Source: Sclerotinia nivalis (Eukaryota; Ascomycota; Leotiomycetes; Helotiales; Sclerotiniaceae). From it: DNA of 64,000 nt. Shown here one piece after another: positions 8,855-20,240 of this stretch. Under the pieces are notes generated by a model. The model was not told where the DNA came from. It worked only from the letters and a program-made list of their open reading frames with translations, and did no database searches. Both the position numbers and the translations under genes were made by a program. Position 1 is the stretch's first letter. The number at the start of each line of letters is the position of its first letter. The stretch covers positions 744,001 to 808,000 of the forward strand of contig JAPEIS010000010.1 of the NCBI GenBank assembly GCA_029531795.1, read 5' to 3'.

Positions 8855-10017
8855 ATGACTTCCAACTCCAGTGGCCAATCGTTGGCAAGAGAACCGGCAG
8901 CACCCTCACTGGTAATACAAATCTATTCCTTGACACCAAGGATTCAGTTGCTAACGTGTTATCAAGGATTCACAGCGCAATCAAGACATATCCCAAGGAA
9001 TAATTGATGGGCTCATTCGGGCTCGTTGTGGCCGCGAATTCCCTCAAATAATCAAACTCCTTGATGAGCAACCCAATACCACTACATTAAAAGATAGGCA
9101 GAAATTGTGTGAGATTCTACATGAACACAGAGACGATCAATTCCAAAAAATCCAGACAGAAGTTGCGAGATCTGCAAGTCTTTTCAAAGAAGCTAAGGAG
9201 GTTAATGGAATAGCGAAGCGCGCAGAGGAAGATATATCTGCCAGTGAACGAGCTGAAGGCGAGAAAGCTCTTAGTTTGGTGGCGCTTATAGAAGCATCGC
9301 GTCGTCATTTCTCTATAAATGACAAGAAATTAAACTTGTTGACGCTTATGGTGAGTTGTCCATTGAGCTCTTTATACATATATATATGTACTAACTACTA
9401 TGTGGCAGCGGGCTTTTGAAGCAGAAGCGCGTGTCACTTTAGCCAATTTGACTAGAGTGTGTGAAACTTTGGAGAGAGGAGCGCCGCCAGTTCATGCAAA
9501 ATTACTAGCAACACTTGGCCAACTACCACGATCTGTTAACTGGCCTATGATGCAAACATTGGTCAATCGTCGGGAAACTATGTTTGGTGAAATTCTCAAG
9601 AACCAGGATAATTTCCAGGAATTTGTTTGCACTGAAGGGTACACACCATTTACTACCAGGTTCACAGAAATGATGAGAGAAGGTGAGACATCTATTGAGA
9701 GAAGAATTGGGAGGTTTCTGCCAGACCCTGAGGAAGACAAGGCTCTTGTTGGTGAAGACTCCACTAGCAGCACGCGCGGTGGCAGTCCAGATGTCAAGGG
9801 TGGTAGTGATGGCAACGGCAGTGAGGATAGGGATGAAGAGAGCGATGAAGAGAGCGATGAGGACGACGATGATAACAATGGTAAAGATGGTGAAGCTGAA
9901 GAAATTTTGGTTCAGCTCCAAATTCGAGGAGAGCTTGAAAGTCAGTTTGAGGAAAACGCGCAGAGCGATTCGGAATCAGATACCTCTATCGCTTCTTCGA
10001 AAGGATTGGCATCTTGA
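8855..10017 (+). CDS. unknown protein, acidic C-terminal region (3 exons, 349 aa)
   Basis: Exons 8855-8911, 8967-9350 and 9409-10017; introns start GTAATA and GTGAGT and have CTAAC branch sites at about 8951 and 9391. All three join in frame. Residues 20-147 are Gln/Glu/Lys-rich and probably helical (REFPQIIKLLDEQ; EEDISASERAEGEKALSL). Residues 148-265 look folded (RAFEAEARVTLANLTRVCETL, a Trp-Pro pair, YTPFTTRFTEMM). From about residue 280 a Ser/Gly/Asp/Glu linker with repeated DEESDEE precedes a final acidic Ser-rich tail. No signal peptide or membrane segment, so probably cytosolic or nuclear. I recognise no family. The gene is intact although it lies between retroelement copy B and RIP-damaged DNA. 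The start is the only ATG giving a spliced continuous frame. Confidence 0.75.
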
Positions 10018-10768
10018 CTGTATTCTATTAATCGGATGGTAGAAAGGATCGAGTAGTTAGCTTTCATATACTAGATCGTCACCGCTTGGCGTTTTAATAA
10101 TGCAAGAAGAATGACTTACTTTTACAAATAATATGAGATGCCAACTATTGGGAAAACGATTTAAAGTTTTTATAATGTTTCATTAAGCAACGCAATGGAT
10201 TTTTAGTTTGATTATAAGACCACAACTCCTTTGGGCTTCTTTGATTATCTATATAAGAAATCCTCAATCATTGGCGAAAACTCTCCTATGACATTTGTGC
10301 TTCCTACTTCCTTTACAAATGAAAACAATGAATGATAATAATCTTAAAGATTATTTGCAACCAGCAAACCATCTATATATCTCAAAGAAAATTGCAATAC
10401 CTCCCAATACTGCTTTATTTCTTGGCTACCATCAATTTTCTAATAGAGTATCATCAATACAGCCTCACCTGTATTTGAGCAAATTATTCGATACATCTTT
10501 CGATCGATCTCCAAAATGTTTTGATAAAAAGTTCGAAAGGCTTTTCTAGCTTCGCTATTAGTTGCAAGAATTTCTAACTTAATCGTATCGATATCTTTTT
10601 ATCAATTATTAGAATATATATAACTTCATACAATATAAAAGGAATCTGTACCTGAAATCTCTCCATTTCAACTTCATACTGCTGAACAAACCAACCCTCC
10701 AGAATATCATCGCTTATCTTCGTCTTATTCTTCTTCTTGCTTTCCTTGCTCTCCTTACCCTTCATACT

Positions 10769-10803
10769 CTTCTTCTTCTTCTTCTTCTTCTTCTTCTTCT
10801 TCT
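10769..10803. repeat. CTT trinucleotide microsatellite
   Basis: About eleven consecutive CTT units. On the minus strand this would read as poly-lysine in an open frame that I do not consider a gene. Confidence 0.85.
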
Positions 10804-11157
10804 CCATCTCCTTTACTCCCAATTGTTAGCGATCCTTATCCTCAACCTTTGGCTCAATCATTCCTTAAAACATAGATTAATTAGTTTTCAACTACCAACA
10901 CCCAAGAAAAAATACTTTGAACAACATCCTTAAACGGATTCATCTTAAGACAGTACATATCTTTATCTTCAATATTGGATATGATAATCAATCGATGGCA
11001 AGAATGAAGAATTTGAGTTATCGGATTTTTTACATTTGTATTTGTATTGGAGATTTTGGGGGTATGAGTATATATACAGAAAGTAAAAGTAAAAGATAAA
11101 ATTGATTTAAAAGTCGAAAAGCACTCAATCGATTCTCGCTTAATTTATACATGTTCC

Positions 11158-11314
11158 AAGGTCATATGACTTTTGATTATATAGTTATTGAAAGCGAATT
11201 ATGTTCACCCCTATACTAATTCGAATAAGTGGTTTTTGATAAAAAAGGAGGTGAAGTTTGGGAATATATTTAGTATGGTATTTATTTGAGATATGGGGAA
11301 AAGAACGACAAAGG
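11158..11314 (-). pseudogene. RIP-mutated partial copy of tRNA-Glu locus
   Basis: Aligns without gaps to 4158-4314 (tRNA 5' half, most of its intron, and ~90 bp of 5' flank). By eye there are about 31 differences over ~150 bp; all but one are transitions, and about 25 are C-to-T or G-to-A in this copy. The anticodon 3' half, T arm and acceptor 3' strand are absent, so it cannot encode a tRNA. The pattern is that of repeat-induced point mutation. Confidence 0.8.
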
Positions 11315-12170
11315 AAAAGAAGGTAGGGAAAAGGAGATAGGAGACAGGGAAACAAATAGCAGAGTAGAAAAGGTAGATGGATAGAGGAGGAGCAGAGGAG
11401 GGAATCTAAATGACTAAAATACATAATATAAATAAAACAAATAAACTCAACACCAATTATCCCATCCAATTCTACAATTCTATTCCTCTCTCTCTCCCCC
11501 CCTTTCCTTCCCTCTTATCTTTCTTAAATTTCAAATTATTCCCTTTTACACGATTACTACCCTACCTATATATCTAGTATACTCTATACACGTACAAAGT
11601 AATCATAAGATTAGGAAGCTTAATAAAGAAATAGTTTTCTTCACAAGTTTATATGAACTTTTTCTCTTCCCAATTGAATTCTCTTAGGGGAAATAGATAG
11701 AGAAGATAGCCAGCAAACAAGTAAATAACAATCAATAAAATAATAAAAACTAGATATTGATGACTTATTTCCCTCCCTTTCTAAGATTAAGATAATTCCA
11801 ACTATTGTAATTGTGATTATAATTACTGTAATTGCTATTTTATATACATGTTCCATCTACTATCATTCACTTTCATCTCATACAATACGATACAATCCCA
11901 TACCATTCCATCGGGGGGCGGTTATTCGTTTCCTTGTTTCCCCAAAAAAAACTCCTGAATATCGCCTATTTCCTTTTTCCCCTTTTCGGTTCCTCTTCCA
12001 ATCCAAATATTATTTCATCCCTTCTGTATTTAATTTTCTCCCTTTTCCTTCTATCACCCACCATTCATCCATTTAACCCATCATAAAATATTAGCATCTG
12101 CCCAGACTCGAACCATCTGCCACCTCTCATTCATGAAATCATAATCCGTCAACGCCATGTTCATTCCCGA

Positions 12171-12213
12171 CTCACATCTCACATCTCACATCTCACATCT
12201 CACATCTCACATC
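12171..12213. repeat. CTCACAT heptamer tandem array
   Basis: Six consecutive CTCACAT units, ending 14 bp from the stop codon of the MFS gene, probably within its 3' UTR. Confidence 0.85.
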
Positions 12214-12226
12214 CCCATCTCACAAC

Positions 12227-14245
12227 TCAAATCCTAGCTTCCTCCCCCTTCTCCCTTCCATTAACATCCCTATCCACCTCCCCATTCCCACTCACACTCA
12301 AACTCCCTCCCTCCTCCTCATCCCTTGGTCTTTGCTGTACCGGAAAACTCGGTGCAAACTTACTCTTCCTCCTAATCCTCTCTCCATAAATATAAAAACA
12401 AACCGGTATCGGTACTAACACCATCGCTACACAGCCCAATAATGTACCCGCCCAATTAATTCCCAAAGCCTTAAACATATATTGCGAGAAGAGAGGAAAT
12501 CCAGCTCCTGCCAGTGATCTCAAGAACGTATTTGCCGCAATAGCCGAAGCAGCAAACATAAGATACGCATCGACAAGATAATTAAGACTTTGAAGGAAAA
12601 TTGCCAAAAGTCCAAAACCTGTTAAAAGACCAGAAAGTGTAGGGACGATCCAATGAATATCGGCTTTATAACCTGACCAACCAAACCAAAAGAGCCCTGC
12701 TGCAAAACTTATACCTCCTGCGATCACGGGTGGAAGACGCCATTCCGGGATTGGGATACCGTTGTTTGCTGCTAGTTTTCGGTTATATGATGGTTGAGTT
12801 GAAGCGACGTAGATACCGGCGATCAACATTCCGATGATCATACCAAAATATGGAAGACCACCTACACCACCGGAGAAACCATGGATTTGTTGAAAGACGA
12901 TTGGATAGGCTGTGAGGAAGAGGTAAAGGAGGCCGTAGATAAATGCCATGTAGATAGAAATAAGAAGAACAATAGGCTCCGTAGCTAGAAGTCTTAGAGG
13001 ACGAGAGAAATTCTTAGTGACTAATTCACGGAAATCAATCTCGATTTCTTCTTGTTTAGCGTGAATTCCCCAATTCTTCGTTCTTCTTCTGAGTTCTGCT
13101 GCTTTTTCGATCAAGATAACTGGTGGGTATGTTTCGGAAAGGAAGAAAAAATCCAAGATGAATGCCGTGAAACCCATTATAGCAGCTAACCATTCAGTCC
13201 AACGCCATCCGAGATGAGATTCTACTATGAATCCACCAATAAAAGGGGCGAGAAGTGGACCAGTAAAGACGGTCATCGAAAAGACAGTAATAGCAAGTCC
13301 TCTCGTTTTATTATCGAACATATCCGAAAAAACCGCAGCAACAACTGCTAAAGGAGCTGCACCAAAAATACCTATTCATCAAATAAGTTAGAACATGCCA
13401 AACGATTAAGCGAAAAAAGGGGTATACACACCTCCCCAAAATCTACAAATCAAAATTGTTTGTAAATCCTTCGCAGCCGCAACTGCAACCTGAAAGATAG
13501 AAAATCCAAACATAGATAGAACAATTGGTAATCTTCTCCCCTTCAATTCCGATAATGGAGCCCATAAAATAGGTCCAAAAGCGAATCCTAAAACATAGAA
13601 CGATAAACCTAATAATCCAACTTCAGTTGAAACATTGTATTGCGCTGCTACAACTCTAGTTGCTGTTGAGAAAATACTCGATGTAAATGCTGATACTAAT
13701 GTTGTATATCCTAACATTACTGCTGTGAGGATCCTATTGAAAAGTCATTAGCTTCATTCTCATTGAAGTTCTAGGAAAACTACTCACTTCTTCCTCATCG
13801 GCCAATTAACCGCATGCAACGGATCATCCGGACCATCAAACTCCACTACGTACTCCTCCTGAGCAGGCAATGCAGGTGGATAATCCTTTCCTAGTCCCAT
13901 CAAAGGTAATGGTTTCTCCTTCGTACTGAATATCCTTCCAATCTTACTACTCTTCCTAGTAACACTCCTTCCTACCGTCCCCGAATGCTGTGAACGTGCA
14001 GTTTGAATCCGAGATATCACAGTTGGATGACTTTCTAAATCGCGTTGAGTAGGAGCTCGAGAAATTGTAGGACGACGTGAGGAGGCATCGGATGAAGTGG
14101 TCGAGATAGAGGATGCGGTTGGAATACGTTCAATTTCGTGGGAGGGATGGCGGGGTAAAGGGGAATGGATTGGTGATTCGATGGAAAATCGTTCTGGGGA
14201 AGCATCGTGCTCAGCGCGCACTACTTCTCGATCTGCCTCATTCAT
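12227..14245 (-). CDS. MFS transporter, DHA1 drug/polyamine H+ antiporter type (634 aa)
   Basis: Exons 14245-13788, 13733-13432 and 13371-12227 join in frame. Residues 1-130 form a Ser/Thr/Arg-rich cytosolic tail. [14 protein letters not shown] then leads into twelve predicted membrane helices in two groups of six. Family marks: [27 protein letters not shown] (split here as [10 protein letters not shown] and PLSELKGRR, loop 2-3 motif A variant), [12 protein letters not shown] in helix 5 (motif C-like), and a long charged loop between helices 6 and 7. This layout is typical of fungal plasma-membrane DHA1 exporters (TPO1/FLR1-like) that remove drugs, toxins or polyamines by proton antiport. The substrate cannot be read from sequence. 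No biosynthetic cluster genes lie beside it. Confidence 0.88.
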
Positions 14246-17071
14246 GGCTGTGATTTTGTGGTTGTTCTCAATTGATAGTTGTGGTTGTGTTTATAGTTCT
14301 TGAGGTAGGTATGGGGAGATAAGCTTATCTATCAGACTTCGACTAATCTAGACCTTTAACAATGGTGACCTCGGTATTTAATTAACATGTATATATCATA
14401 TGTATGAATGAAAGAAAAAAAATACAACAAGAGACACGAAGGAAACACAAGATATTTATTCAATTGGAAAAAAAATTACTCGGAGAATAAAAAAATATCT
14501 TCACTACCGTTGCAAAACCTGTCGTGAGGTATTATCTAGCTTGGTAATGGAGAATAGGTAGTAGAACCTTCTTTAGCCCCCGCTAAACTCCTAATCCTTA
14601 AACCGAACCTTTTACCCTAACTCCATATTTCCATATTCGGTAAAGCTAGATACCGAAGTTAATTTTATGTTCTATGCCCACGAGGCGCTAGATCCACTCA
14701 ATCCACCATCGGTCCATCACCCTGGGTATATACGAACGTTTTTGACGATCCGTCTAGCTGGGCCTGTCAAAGGCTATTCAAAACCTTGTAATATCATATC
14801 TACGCAATAGACACCGTCCAAAATCTTTTTTTCTCCTCTCTGAACCTATTTCTCATCCCAATCACTTGAATTTATACTACACTAGCAAAGCCTATAATAC
14901 AACTTGCCATCGTACGAATGTATTTTTGTTAGAACACGTGATACACACTAGTACTTCTAGCTTGACCATAGAATATTAGCTACACATAATAATATATGCT
15001 TGATTGCCCTTCCAATAATTTTAATGGCACAAATTCCTTACAAATAAAGATTGTCAAGATCTTAGCTTACCCATCAAACCTTACTTTACAATATGCTTAT
15101 GTATGTGTGACATGAGGTGTACGGACTTATCGCTATCCCTTTCGCTTTTCTTCTTCTGGGGTTTAGATTTTAGATAGAATGATAGCCATACGACGTTTCC
15201 CCTTCTCACTCTTACTTCCACAATCATCCAATTCAGCTCTTACATACACTTCCCATCACCCTCACCATCGTCCAATCTTTACATACACTTCTCATCATCA
15301 TCATACCACTTTTCTACCCTCTTCCTCCTCTTGCCCAACCTTCCCGTATACCTCTTCTCTTACTTCTCACCTCTCACCTCTCACCTTCTTTCACCCCCAA
15401 AACCACCGAACCCCCTCCATCCCATTCATCATCATCCATCCTTAAAACTAAATCCATAAGGCTTAAACACCGCTCCGCTCCGCTCCGATCCGATCCGGGT
15501 CGGGTAGTACCAAACATACGTACTCTATGTAACATACCAAACATGGGCCCCCGAACATACTGTACAACCTTTACCCATCCAGCCCAGCCCAGATCATCCA
15601 CAGCCCAGCCAACCTAAAACCGCCCAGTCGGCTATCGGCATTTAAACACCTTTCCACCTAGCCAGGCCGACATGAATGCATGAATGCACATCTTTATTAC
15701 TAATCATCACCATCTATCCACTTACTCACTATCCCGGAAACTTATCATTTACTTTTATTATACTCGGAAGAACATTATATCTACAAAATTATTTTTTGGC
15801 TCCTTTCCATAACTTTAAACTTTTAAACTCAAATTTTAGACTCAAAACTTCCAAAATTTAACTTTAAACTTTGAGAAAGAGAAGAAAGGACCTACGTACA
15901 ACAAACATGACATAAAATGACATAAGTGGCGCCTATCAAACTACCTCCTCTACTCCTCTATTCCATACTCCACCACCCACAACATATATCATCTTCTACC
16001 TCTACCTCGAGCCAGATAAATAGAGCTAGATATATATCATGACCCTCATTCCCATTTCCATCCCTCAAAAGTCCCCATCCCTCAAAAGTCCCCATCCTTC
16101 AAAAGTCCCCATCCCTCAAGTCCATCTAACTACCAACTACCTAGGTAGATAACCTTTACCGCTCGGCTACACCAGGCTATAAACGGCTGTACACCACAAC
16201 CCAATTTTTAATTTTTTTAATTTTTTTTTCTTTTTTATCTTTAATTTTTCCCCCCCCCCCAAAATCACTATACGGAAAGGAATTTTGAGGTAATTGAAGC
16301 GGTGAATAAAGATTTTGATTTTGACATGTACTAGTAAGATGAAATTGGAAGTTCGAAAGAGTAAAGTGTGAATAGTGCTGTACTTTCAGATCATATCACA
16401 TCATATCACAACAACCACATTAATAAATCAACTATAAGTTTTACATATTTTAATTTCTTCTCATCTCATCTCTAACTTGTAACTTGGTTCTACAACTACA
16501 ATACACCTACTATCTTATTTGCCTTGTATTACCTTGGCACAACCACTTGATATAGAACCTGCATCTTCATCTTCATCTTCATCCATATCGCTATAATGTA
16601 TTTTCCATTATTTCCTTTCCAATGCCATTCTCCACTTCCCCTCCCCAACCATGCCATGCCAATACATCATCTACTCTTCTCAATCACCACTCCTCAAAAC
16701 ACCAAGTTCAAAACGCCCATATAATAGCACGCCATGGAATCTTCCTTATACTGACATAGCTCGCTTTCATTGCCACGCGAAAAACAGGAAAAGCCGTGGT
16801 GAAAACACTATAAGAAACGCTTATGTCAATACCATGCGACCAGTCCAACGAAAAATGCCCAATTCCTAATAACGCCTTGCTTGAATATAAACAAACACTA
16901 TTTGCGCCTCCATGAAAAACAAACATGGCAAAATCATGTAAATGTTAGAACTAGAGTCCAACATCCCATTCCCTGCATTGCTCCTTCAAGACATGATACT
17001 GAAAAATCTCAAAAATTGTAATCATGGGTTGAAAATGCAATTTCCCTTCGCCATCGTGGTATCGTAGTTTA
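14246..17071. other. intergenic between MFS start and BUD6 3' end
   Basis: Pyrimidine-rich tracts, the 17-bp array at 16060-16123, homopolymers (T and C runs near 16206-16260) and a degenerate CCGCT/CCGAT run near 15470-15500. Open frames in 15180-15600 are low-complexity Ser/Pro/His and not credible genes. Confidence 0.55.
16060..16123. repeat. 17-bp tandem repeat, about 3.7 copies
   Basis: Unit ATCCCTCAAAAGTCCCC at 16060, 16077 and 16094 (one substitution), with a partial fourth copy. Confidence 0.8.
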
Positions 17072-20000
17072 TCATATCTCCATAGCAGGATCAGCTTCTG
17101 AGACCTCTTCCATCATTTCATCTGCTTCTGCCACTTCTTCAACCGCAGGATCGTCAACACTCTCAAGATCTGCATCAGCTTGTGTCATCCCATTCTGACG
17201 CTCCCAAACCTCTCTTCTAATCCGCGCATCTTTTGCAATTCTTTGTCTTTCGACTTCCTCAAAGCCCCCAGATTTCTTCAATTTTCCTTCTTCAACGAAT
17301 TGGGTCAACTCCTTTTGAAGCACGTTGCCTCTACGACCTTCAAGTTCCTTTTGACGAAGTTTTTCTGCACGCTCAATAGCTTCAAGGCGATTCTCGTGAT
17401 TTGGTTGTAAGGCACGAACTTCGTCAAGAACACCTTCTTTTGCCATAGCAGGATCAATTGGATCAATACGGTTAAGTTTAGAAAGACTTCGACCAGTACC
17501 AACTTGACTTGGAGATCCCTCCTTCAATTGTTCTTTAGTAGCTTGTTCCACAAGTGCAAAGGTTTGTGCTGCCTTCTCCAAATCATCTTGAAGATCTGCT
17601 GCAAGATCTTCTTGCATAGTAATCTCTTCACGATCGTTACAAACCGTCTCTAATTCCTTCTCCCAAATCTTTGTCCAAATTGGTCTCTCACGTTTCAAGA
17701 AATCTTGCATCCTCTTGAGTTCCATCGTAGCTTGTGAGATATCCTTGGCCACAGTCTCCAATTGCTTAGGAAGAGGTCGTACACCACGTTGGACAACATC
17801 CTTTCGTAAATCTTCAACAATATCTTGAAGATCATCAACTTGCGCAACCAATTTATCGGAATCTTCGCTGAGGTTCTTCTTTCCACCATTGACATAAGAA
17901 CGTCCAGAATCACCATTGATATCTGGAATGGCAGCTTTAACAGCAACACTCTTGACAGAACTAGCCTTTGAGCGAATCAAAGCCATGGAACTTTGAATGT
18001 CAGATTGGAAGCTAGAATATGTTTGTCGGAGTACTGCAAGATCACGACGAAGGCTCTGAATTTCAGTAAGTTGCGCTTGACCATTGACTTTCGAGGGGCT
18101 AAAGTTATTGCCATTGGTGAGTCGTCCGGTATCGATCATTGAAACTCTTGAAGAGCCAGGTGGTGCAGAAGCAATTCGAGACATTTCTTTTGCCGCATCT
18201 TGTTGACGATCTGAGACTCTCTGAATGGTAACTTGCTGATCATCAACTGCTGTTTTGACACTCTCGACCATTTTCTTCAATCCTCCTAAACTATCATCAA
18301 TGTGTCGCTTGACTTCATCTAGTACCTCCACATTTAATACGAGAACAGAACGATCTTTGATATCATGAAGATCTTCCAGTTCATGACGAACACCAGATAC
18401 TGGATCCTGTATATATATCTCAGGTAGATCAACCCCATTATTATGAGTATTCCAGGCGAACTTCTCAATGAAAGCCAACTGTAATCTTGCCATAGATAAA
18501 TCCTTGTACCCATCAGCAAGAACAAACTTCTTGACCTTGGTTTTGTATTGCAGAAAAATTGTAATTTCCTTATCCGGTGGAGGTGGTGATCCTTCAGGTG
18601 TGAATTGTCTTGCTTGACTTCCATAACTAGGACTTTCTCTTTTGCTGGCAGATCTCCTGTGTACGGGAGCTTGAGGAGGTTCAGATGCAGCCTTATCTTG
18701 ATCTTGATCATCAAAGTTTGGAAGCACATCAGAAGTTGGCCCATTGAGACTTGAACTTGGTCCATCATAATCAATAAAAGATTGTCTTAACTTCTCTTCT
18801 GGAGTCTTGACTGTTGGGCTGTCATTTGAAGGTGGTTCTTCTGGCTGCTGAAATGAAGTCTCTTGGCTCTCCTCTGCGATCACACTTGGCTTTCGAACTG
18901 GAGATACATCATTTTGAATTAGACGGGAATTTGTTCGACCAAGACGGTGATCACGATTTTGAACAGCTCTCAAAGACTCTCGAGCATCATTGCGCCCTCT
19001 GTTTGGTATTGGCGAATTCTGTGGAACGGGAAGCATTGGAACTCCATTTGGAGATGCACCAACAAGTTTTGAGATTTGGTAAGCGGAATAACGTCTCGAA
19101 GCTCTTCTTTCCAAATCTCCACCTCTTTGTAAAGCTGCCAATGCAGCATTTGTCTTTGGTGGCGGAGGTGGTGGTGGAAAATTGTCGACAGTCAAATGAT
19201 CAGTATTATTTATACGTGGCATTGGCACAGTGACTTCATCTCCAGGATAAGGTGGGACAACAGGAATGCTCTGCATAGTCGTGCTTGACAGTGTAGATTG
19301 GTCTGAAGATACTGAACCTCGAGATGAGTCTCTTGGTGGAGGAGCAGCTCTTCTGTTTGATGATCCTGTGGCTGATGACATTCGCGGAGGTATGGTGGAG
19401 TCAGTGGTAGACTGTCCTTTGCTTCCTCGGTCATTCGTCGGACCTGACTCCCCTTGAAAATTATCTTCCAATCCTTGATTGAGTAATGTAGTCAATCCAG
19501 TACTGTTACTGGCAATGCTACTGAAGCTTCCATTCCTAGGTATGGCATCTCCATTTTGTGCGCCGCTATCTCTCCCTTGTTTTTGCCGCAGTTTCTGTTG
19601 CTTTCGCTTTAAACCGTGAAGAAGAGTAATGATTATATCTCTGATTCGAGGCAGGTATTTTTCCAAGCTCTCGACGCTTGCTTCTTGGCTGAGTGTTGAT
19701 TCCAGTATATGTCGAAGTAACTCCGGTACATTTCCTAAATCCGAAGTATCAACATTGATTGCAGTAAATGCCCTACAAGCAATATTGAACTCATATCCCA
19801 AGCGCACATAAACATCTGAAACTTGTGCATCGGTCGCTTGATGTCGAGACCATTGTGTAAGGGTTTCGAGGAGTTGCTTTGTGGCGACCAGAAGATGTGT
19901 TACACTCCTTTCGATCTGGGATAATGGTGGGGCATGTTGACCACTTTGACTACTACTGCTTGTCGGAGGTTGACCACCCTATGAGAAAATAATATTAGCA

Positions 20001-20240
20001 CCGGATCTTATTTGAGAGATCATTGTCGCAACTATGACTAAAATATTCCAAGCGGATCGCATCACTCACATTTTGTCTTCTTCCCGAATGATTGCTTTGA
20101 ACAGATCTGGTTGAAGCAGTTGAATTCCTCGGCTGAGGACCGAAACTTGGAGATATAGACCTAGCAGATATTGTAGGTGGTGGTCCAGGTGAATCTGATG
20201 CCGGAGATCGTCTTTGAACAGGTCGTTGAGGTGCTTGCAT
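17072..20240 (-). CDS. BUD6: actin-interacting polarity protein Bud6/AIP3 (1025 aa)
   Basis: Exon 1 20240-20070 and exon 2 19978-17072 (intron GTGAGT...CATAG). Bud6 binds actin monomers and formins (Bni1 type) and promotes actin cable nucleation at growing tips, septa and polarity sites. Residues ~80-190 are the conserved helical N-terminal region (IERSVTHLLVATKQLLETLT; RLGYEFNIACRAFTAI). A long Ser/Pro-rich linker carries a poly-proline run near residue 320 (NFPPPPPPPKT). From ~525 (EITIFLQYKTKVKKFVLADG) the AIP3 core runs into a long coiled coil to about residue 950. An acidic tail (VDDPAVEEVAEADEMMEEVS) closes it. The order and length suit filamentous-fungal Bud6. The start ATG 20240 gives a Pro/Arg/Ser-rich N-terminus. 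Confidence 0.93.

Larger units (their letters stand above)
10018..12226. other. intergenic, AT-rich, with a RIP-mutated duplicate and microsatellites
   Basis: Contains the CTT microsatellite at 10769-10803, the decayed tRNA-Glu copy at 11158-11314 and the heptamer array at 12171-12213. The minus-strand segment opposite 10640-10740 reads as a protein-like stretch (ISDDILEGWFVQQYEVEMER) that may be an exon relic; nothing intact surrounds it. Confidence 0.5.

Noticed and set aside
10574..10822. ORF encoding a poly-lysine protein
   Set aside because: Produced by the CTT microsatellite; only a short flanking stretch looks protein-like and nothing supports an intact gene.
494..11314. Apparent ~7 kb segmental duplication (retroelement and tRNA copies are spaced about 7.3 and 7.0 kb apart in the same order)
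   Set aside because: The two retroelement copies have different target duplications and the genes between them do not correspond, so the spacing looks coincidental.
12100..12170. tRNA-like segment on the minus strand (a GGTTCGAGTC B-box-like string)
   Set aside because: T stem and acceptor stem do not pair and no anticodon arm forms.
15179..15601. Ser/Pro/His-rich and opposite-strand ORFs
   Set aside because: Low-complexity pyrimidine tracts, no start context, introns or family resemblance.
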